A DNA stretch of 64,000 nt from Ideonella oryzae (lineage in GTDB: Bacteria; Pseudomonadota; Gammaproteobacteria; Burkholderiales; Burkholderiaceae_C). Positions within the stretch are counted from its first letter, which is position 1. Every line of letters starts with the position of its first letter. Both the position numbers and the translations under genes were made by a program. The notes beneath the pieces were generated by a model. That model saw only the letters and a list, made by a program, of their open reading frames with translations. It ran no database searches and was not told where the DNA came from. Location: NCBI RefSeq assembly GCF_024055665.1, contig NZ_JAMXMC010000003.1, positions 1-64,000 on the forward strand. Direction: 5' to 3'. Of this stretch, positions 61,535 through 64,000 are shown piece by piece.

Positions 61535-62658
61535 GCGCCGCTGCCGTGAGCTTTCGCCAGCCGGTGCTGGCCTGGGCCAATGCCCCGGACGACGAGACGC
61601 GCTTTCGCCGCATCTTCGTCCAGGTGGCCGTGCTGTGCCTTCTGCTGGGGCTGGTCACGCACTTCGTGACCCTGCCCGAGCGACAGCCGGACGAGGCCCA
61701 GGCCCTGCCCGCACCGATGGCCCAGCTGCTGCTGGACAAGGACAAGGCCGCTGCGCCCCCGCCCAAGCCGCTGGCACCCACGCCGGCCGAGCAGGCCCGC
61801 AAGGAGCCGGTCAAGGAGACCCCGGAGGCCACGCCGCCGAAAGAGACCGCCCGCCCGGCACCAGCGCCCGCCGGCAAGAAGAACGCCGCCCCGGTGCCCG
61901 AAGCGCGCCAGCCGGTCGAAGGCAAGCCGCCGGGCGAGATTGGTGAGGCCCGCCGCCGCGCCTCGGGCGTCGGCCTGCTGGCCATGAAGGACCAGTTGGC
62001 CGCGCTGCAGGGCGCGCCCGCGGCGGTGCAGCTCAAGGAAGTGACACCCGGCCCCGGTGTGGGCACGAACAAGGGCGTGGGCGTGGGGGCCGGCACCCAG
62101 CCCGGCCTGCCCGACCGGGCGCTCATCACCTCGACCGCCACCGGCGGCAGCGGCGGCATCAACACCGCGGGCCTGAGCAAGGACACCGGCGGCGGCGGCC
62201 TGGCCGGCCGATCCACCACGCTGGTGGCGGGGGTGGCCGGTGGTGGCGGTGGCCCCGGCGGTGGCGGCGGCAAGGGTGGCACCGGCGGGAATGGCGCCGG
62301 GGGCACGGGCACGGGAGGCAACGGCACGGGCGCCGGGGGAACCGTGCAGCGCGGCCACAGCGGCAAGGCCGCCCGCTCGCTGGAAGAGATCCGCCTGGTC
62401 TTCGAGCGCAACAAGGGCGCCATCTACGCCATCTACAACCGCGCCCTGCGCGAGGACCCTTCGCTGCAAGGCAAGGTGGTGGTGGAGCTGCGCATCGCCC
62501 CGTCCGGTCAGGTCACCGGCTGCACCCTGGTGTCCAGCGAGCTGAAGACGCCCGAGCTGGAGCAGAAGCTGCTCGCCCGCATCCGCCAGTTCGACTTCGG
62601 CGCCAAGGATGTGGACGAGATGGTGGTCAAGTGGCCATTGGACTTCCTGCCCTCCTGA
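61531..62658 (+). CDS. AgmX/PglI C-terminal domain, TonB-like energy transducer
   Basis: A 375-residue protein with TonB-like design: cytoplasmic N terminus, one transmembrane helix (IFVQVAVLCLLLGLVTHFV, about 31-49), a Pro/Lys-rich periplasmic stretch (residues 65-140), a Gly-rich linker (about 225-272), and a C-terminal AgmX/PglI domain (SLEEIRLVFERNKGAIYAIYNR, LQGKVVVELRIAPSGQV, LLARIRQFDFG). AgmX-type proteins act with AglRQS motors in Myxococcus gliding and sporulation. Here it would carry force from TolQ-ExbD to an outer-membrane partner. Last gene of the operon; starts inside the ExbD stop (ATGA). Confidence 0.85.
   Translation: MSAAAVSFRQPVLAWANAPDDETRFRRIFVQVAVLCLLLGLVTHFVTLPERQPDEAQALPAPMAQLLLDKDKAAAPPPKPLAPTPAEQARKEPVKETPEATPPKETARPAPAPAGKKNAAPVPEARQPVEGKPPGEIGEARRRASGVGLLAMKDQLAALQGAPAAVQLKEVTPGPGVGTNKGVGVGAGTQPGLPDRALITSTATGGSGGINTAGLSKDTGGGGLAGRSTTLVAGVAGGGGGPGGGGGKGGTGGNGAGGTGTGGNGTGAGGTVQRGHSGKAARSLEEIRLVFERNKGAIYAIYNRALREDPSLQGKVVVELRIAPSGQVTGCTLVSSELKTPELEQKLLARIRQFDFGAKDVDEMVVKWPLDFLPS
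62220..62341 (+). repeat. Gly-rich low-complexity stretch in the AgmX-like gene
   Basis: About 120 bases of GGC/GGT/GGG-type codons encode the flexible glycine linker of the AgmX-like protein. The run is prone to slippage and could vary in length between strains. Confidence 0.6.
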
Positions 62659-62680
62659 CGGGCTGCAGGCCGGCAGCGCG

Positions 62681-62686
62681 GACAAT
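62681..62686 (+). promoter_or_regulatory. Candidate -10 element of the deoxyribosyltransferase gene
   Basis: GACAAT ends six bases before ATG 62693, with no SD, the same spacing as at the MFS gene. A leaderless transcript is inferred. The -35 is not recognisable. Confidence 0.4.
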
Positions 62687-62692
62687 GCCGGC

Positions 62693-63184
62693 ATGCACGC
62701 CCCCACCGTCTACCTCGCCGGCTTCGATGTCTTCCGCCCGGATGCGGTGGCCCAGGGCGAAGGCCTGAAGGCCTGCTGCGCCGCCCAGGGCTGGCAGGGC
62801 CTGTACCCGCTGGACAACGCCCTGCCCGAGGGCCTGCAGGGCCTGACGGCGGCGCGCTGGATCTGCGAGGCCAACCTGGCCTTGATCCGGCGCGCGGATG
62901 CGGTGCTGGCCAACCTGAACAACTTCCGCGGGGCGGAGCCCGACTCGGGCACCGCCTTCGAGGTGGGCTTTGCGGTGGCGCTGGGCAAGCCGGTGGTGGG
63001 CTATCTGGACGATGGCCGCACGCTGCGGGAGCAGCTGGGCGGCGCCCTGGATGCCGACGGGCTCACGGTCGAGGATTTCGGGCTGCCGCGCAACCTGATG
63101 CTGGCCTGCACCGCCCACCTGGTGGTAGGCGATGCGCAGGCCGCGCTGCAGGCCCTGAGCCGCAGGTTCAGAAATCGGCCTTGA
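62693..63184 (+). CDS. Nucleoside 2-deoxyribosyltransferase family protein
   Basis: A 163-residue protein of the nucleoside 2-deoxyribosyltransferase superfamily, which exchange or hydrolyse N-glycosidic bonds of (deoxy)nucleosides or nucleotides. The N-terminal TVYLAGFDVFRPDA, the ADAVLANLNNFRGAEPDSGTAFEVGFAVALGKPVVGY block with its catalytic Glu in AFEVGFA, are diagnostic. ATG 62693 has GACAAT six bases upstream and no SD. Its last 17 bases overlap the 3' end of the opposite-strand small gene. Confidence 0.88.
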   Translation: MHAPTVYLAGFDVFRPDAVAQGEGLKACCAAQGWQGLYPLDNALPEGLQGLTAARWICEANLALIRRADAVLANLNNFRGAEPDSGTAFEVGFAVALGKPVVGYLDDGRTLREQLGGALDADGLTVEDFGLPRNLMLACTAHLVVGDAQAALQALSRRFRNRP

Positions 63185-63416
63185 TCTCCGGCCGCTTCTG
63201 GCCGAACACCCCGGTGCGCAGGCTCATCTCGGCATTGAGCAGGCCGTTGAGGGTGAGCGTGCAGGCGCCGCCGGCGGCCTGGGCCCGGGCCTGGTGTTCC
63301 TGGGCGATGTTCTGCTGGATCAGGCCGAGGAGCTGATCGGCATCCAGCGCCTCGGTGGGTTGCGCCAGCAGGGTGGCGACGTCGGACCGGACTTGCTGCA
63401 AGACTTGTTCACGCAT
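63168..63416 (-). CDS. Hypothetical protein, 82 residues
   Basis: I do not recognise this protein. It is short and soluble, begins MREQVLQQVRSDVATLLAQP with helical character, has one Cys (GGACTLTLNG) and a C-terminal stretch LLNAEMSLRTGVFGQKRPEIK. A clear AGGAGAG lies six bases before ATG 63416, which makes expression likely. Its stop is overlapped by the 3' end of the opposite-strand deoxyribosyltransferase gene. Confidence 0.7.
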   Translation of the reverse strand: MREQVLQQVRSDVATLLAQPTEALDADQLLGLIQQNIAQEHQARAQAAGGACTLTLNGLLNAEMSLRTGVFGQKRPEIKADF

Positions 63417-63567
63417 GGTGGCTCTCCTGTCAGAAAGGAAGTGGTGGCGTGCGTGATCTTGCGCAAACTTCGCGCTGAATGCAGTGCTCGGCTATGCGGG
63501 ACATTGCACCAGCGGCTGGCGCCACTGCGTCTTTTGGTGTAGACGCTGCACCGTTCAGGGTGCGCGT

Positions 63568-64000
63568 TCAGGGCGCATTGTGCAGGGCCTGCTGGAGGAA
63601 GTCGTACAGCGCGGGCTCCTGGCTGAAGGCCACGTTGAAGCGCAGCCAGGGGCTGGGGGCCAGGTCGCAGCTGAACAGGTGGCCCGGGCCCAGCATGATG
63701 TCCCGCTCGGCGGCCAGGTTGGACAGGGCCACGGTGTCGGCCAGGGCCGGGTGGCGGGCCCACAGGAACATCCCCGCCTTCGGCTCGGCGAACAGCTCGA
63801 AGCCCAGGGCCGTCAGGCGGTTGCCGGTGTGCTCGTGGGCGGCGGCCAGGCGCTCGCGCAGGCTCTTGAGGTGCTTGCGCCAGCGCCCTTCGGTCAGGGC
63901 GCCAAGGGTCAGCCGCTCGCTCAGCTCCGAGCTGGTGAGGCCGGAGACCATCTTCAGCTGGGCCAGGTCCTCCACCATGTCCGGATGGGCCATCAGGTAG
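63568..64000 (-). CDS. PLP-dependent aminotransferase, C-terminal part
   Basis: The 3' part (143 codons plus stop) of a gene that continues beyond the right edge; the frame is open through base 64000. YLMAHPDMVEDLAQLKMVSGLTSSELSERL and GFELFAEPKAGMFLWARHP, followed by SNLAAERDIMLGPGHLFSCDL and WLRFNVAFS, are the small-domain part of class-I/MocR-type aminotransferases. Whether a GntR DNA-binding domain is fused at the N terminus (MocR/PdxR type) cannot be seen. The 151-base gap before the 82-residue gene shows no clear promoter. Confidence 0.85.
   Translation of the reverse strand, partial: YLMAHPDMVEDLAQLKMVSGLTSSELSERLTLGALTEGRWRKHLKSLRERLAAAHEHTGNRLTALGFELFAEPKAGMFLWARHPALADTVALSNLAAERDIMLGPGHLFSCDLAPSPWLRFNVAFSQEPALYDFLQQALHNAP

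Overview
The window looks like a chromosomal segment of a G+C-rich betaproteobacterium of the order Burkholderiales, probably from the Rubrivivax/Leptothrix/Ideonella neighbourhood. That is inferred from codon use, from the parC, parE, alaS, dapA, bamC and coaBC proteins, and from the habit of ATGA stop/start overlaps. I saw no tRNA, rRNA, CRISPR array, insertion sequence, phage gene or attachment site, and almost every base is coding.

Layout. 1-4.9 kb: the end of an ETF-ubiquinone oxidoreductase, a FUSC-type membrane protein, an acyltransferase-3, a GNAT enzyme and small unknown proteins. 5-9.7 kb: an ethanolamine unit, with permease eat, eutB and eutC transcribed leftward and a divergent AraC-type regulator; the shared intergenic region has inverted repeats and a sigma-54-type promoter. 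9.7-22.6 kb: leftward genes for two related sets of circularly permuted ATP-grasp, alpha-E and transglutaminase-like proteins, with comEC at the head. 22.7-45.1 kb: housekeeping genes (ridA, dsbB, a UbiH-family hydroxylase, parC, a lytic transglycosylase, parE, an MFS carrier, dapA, bamC, a JmjC-type ribosomal oxygenase, slyD, dut, coaBC, a SEC-C protein, a MscS channel, NDH-2, a DUF1993 protein and alaS).

45.6-62.7 kb is the most unusual part: sixteen co-directional genes, mostly overlapping by a few bases, the largest gap being 61 bases. In order they encode an ApbE-type FMN transferase, a 999-residue HzsA-like lipoprotein with three haem-c motifs, a second CXnCH lipoprotein, two outer-membrane beta-barrels (one with an SH3 domain), a TlpA thioredoxin, DUF4266, DUF3570, a periplasmic unknown, two large repeat proteins, a small exported protein, a TolQ/ExbB homologue, two ExbD homologues and an AgmX/PglI-type TonB-like protein. 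The order joins an extracytoplasmic redox/maturation module to a proton-driven trans-envelope motor resembling the Agl-Glt machine of Myxococcus. The first ExbD has Asn where the proton-carrying Asp belongs and the second keeps Asp. I read this as one envelope-spanning, energised redox or export complex of unknown purpose; the purpose is inference.

The right edge holds a nucleoside 2-deoxyribosyltransferase-like gene, a small unknown gene and the 3' part of a PLP-dependent aminotransferase. Several monocistronic genes have a -10-like hexamer only 6-8 bases before the start codon and usually no ribosome binding site, which suggests leaderless mRNAs.
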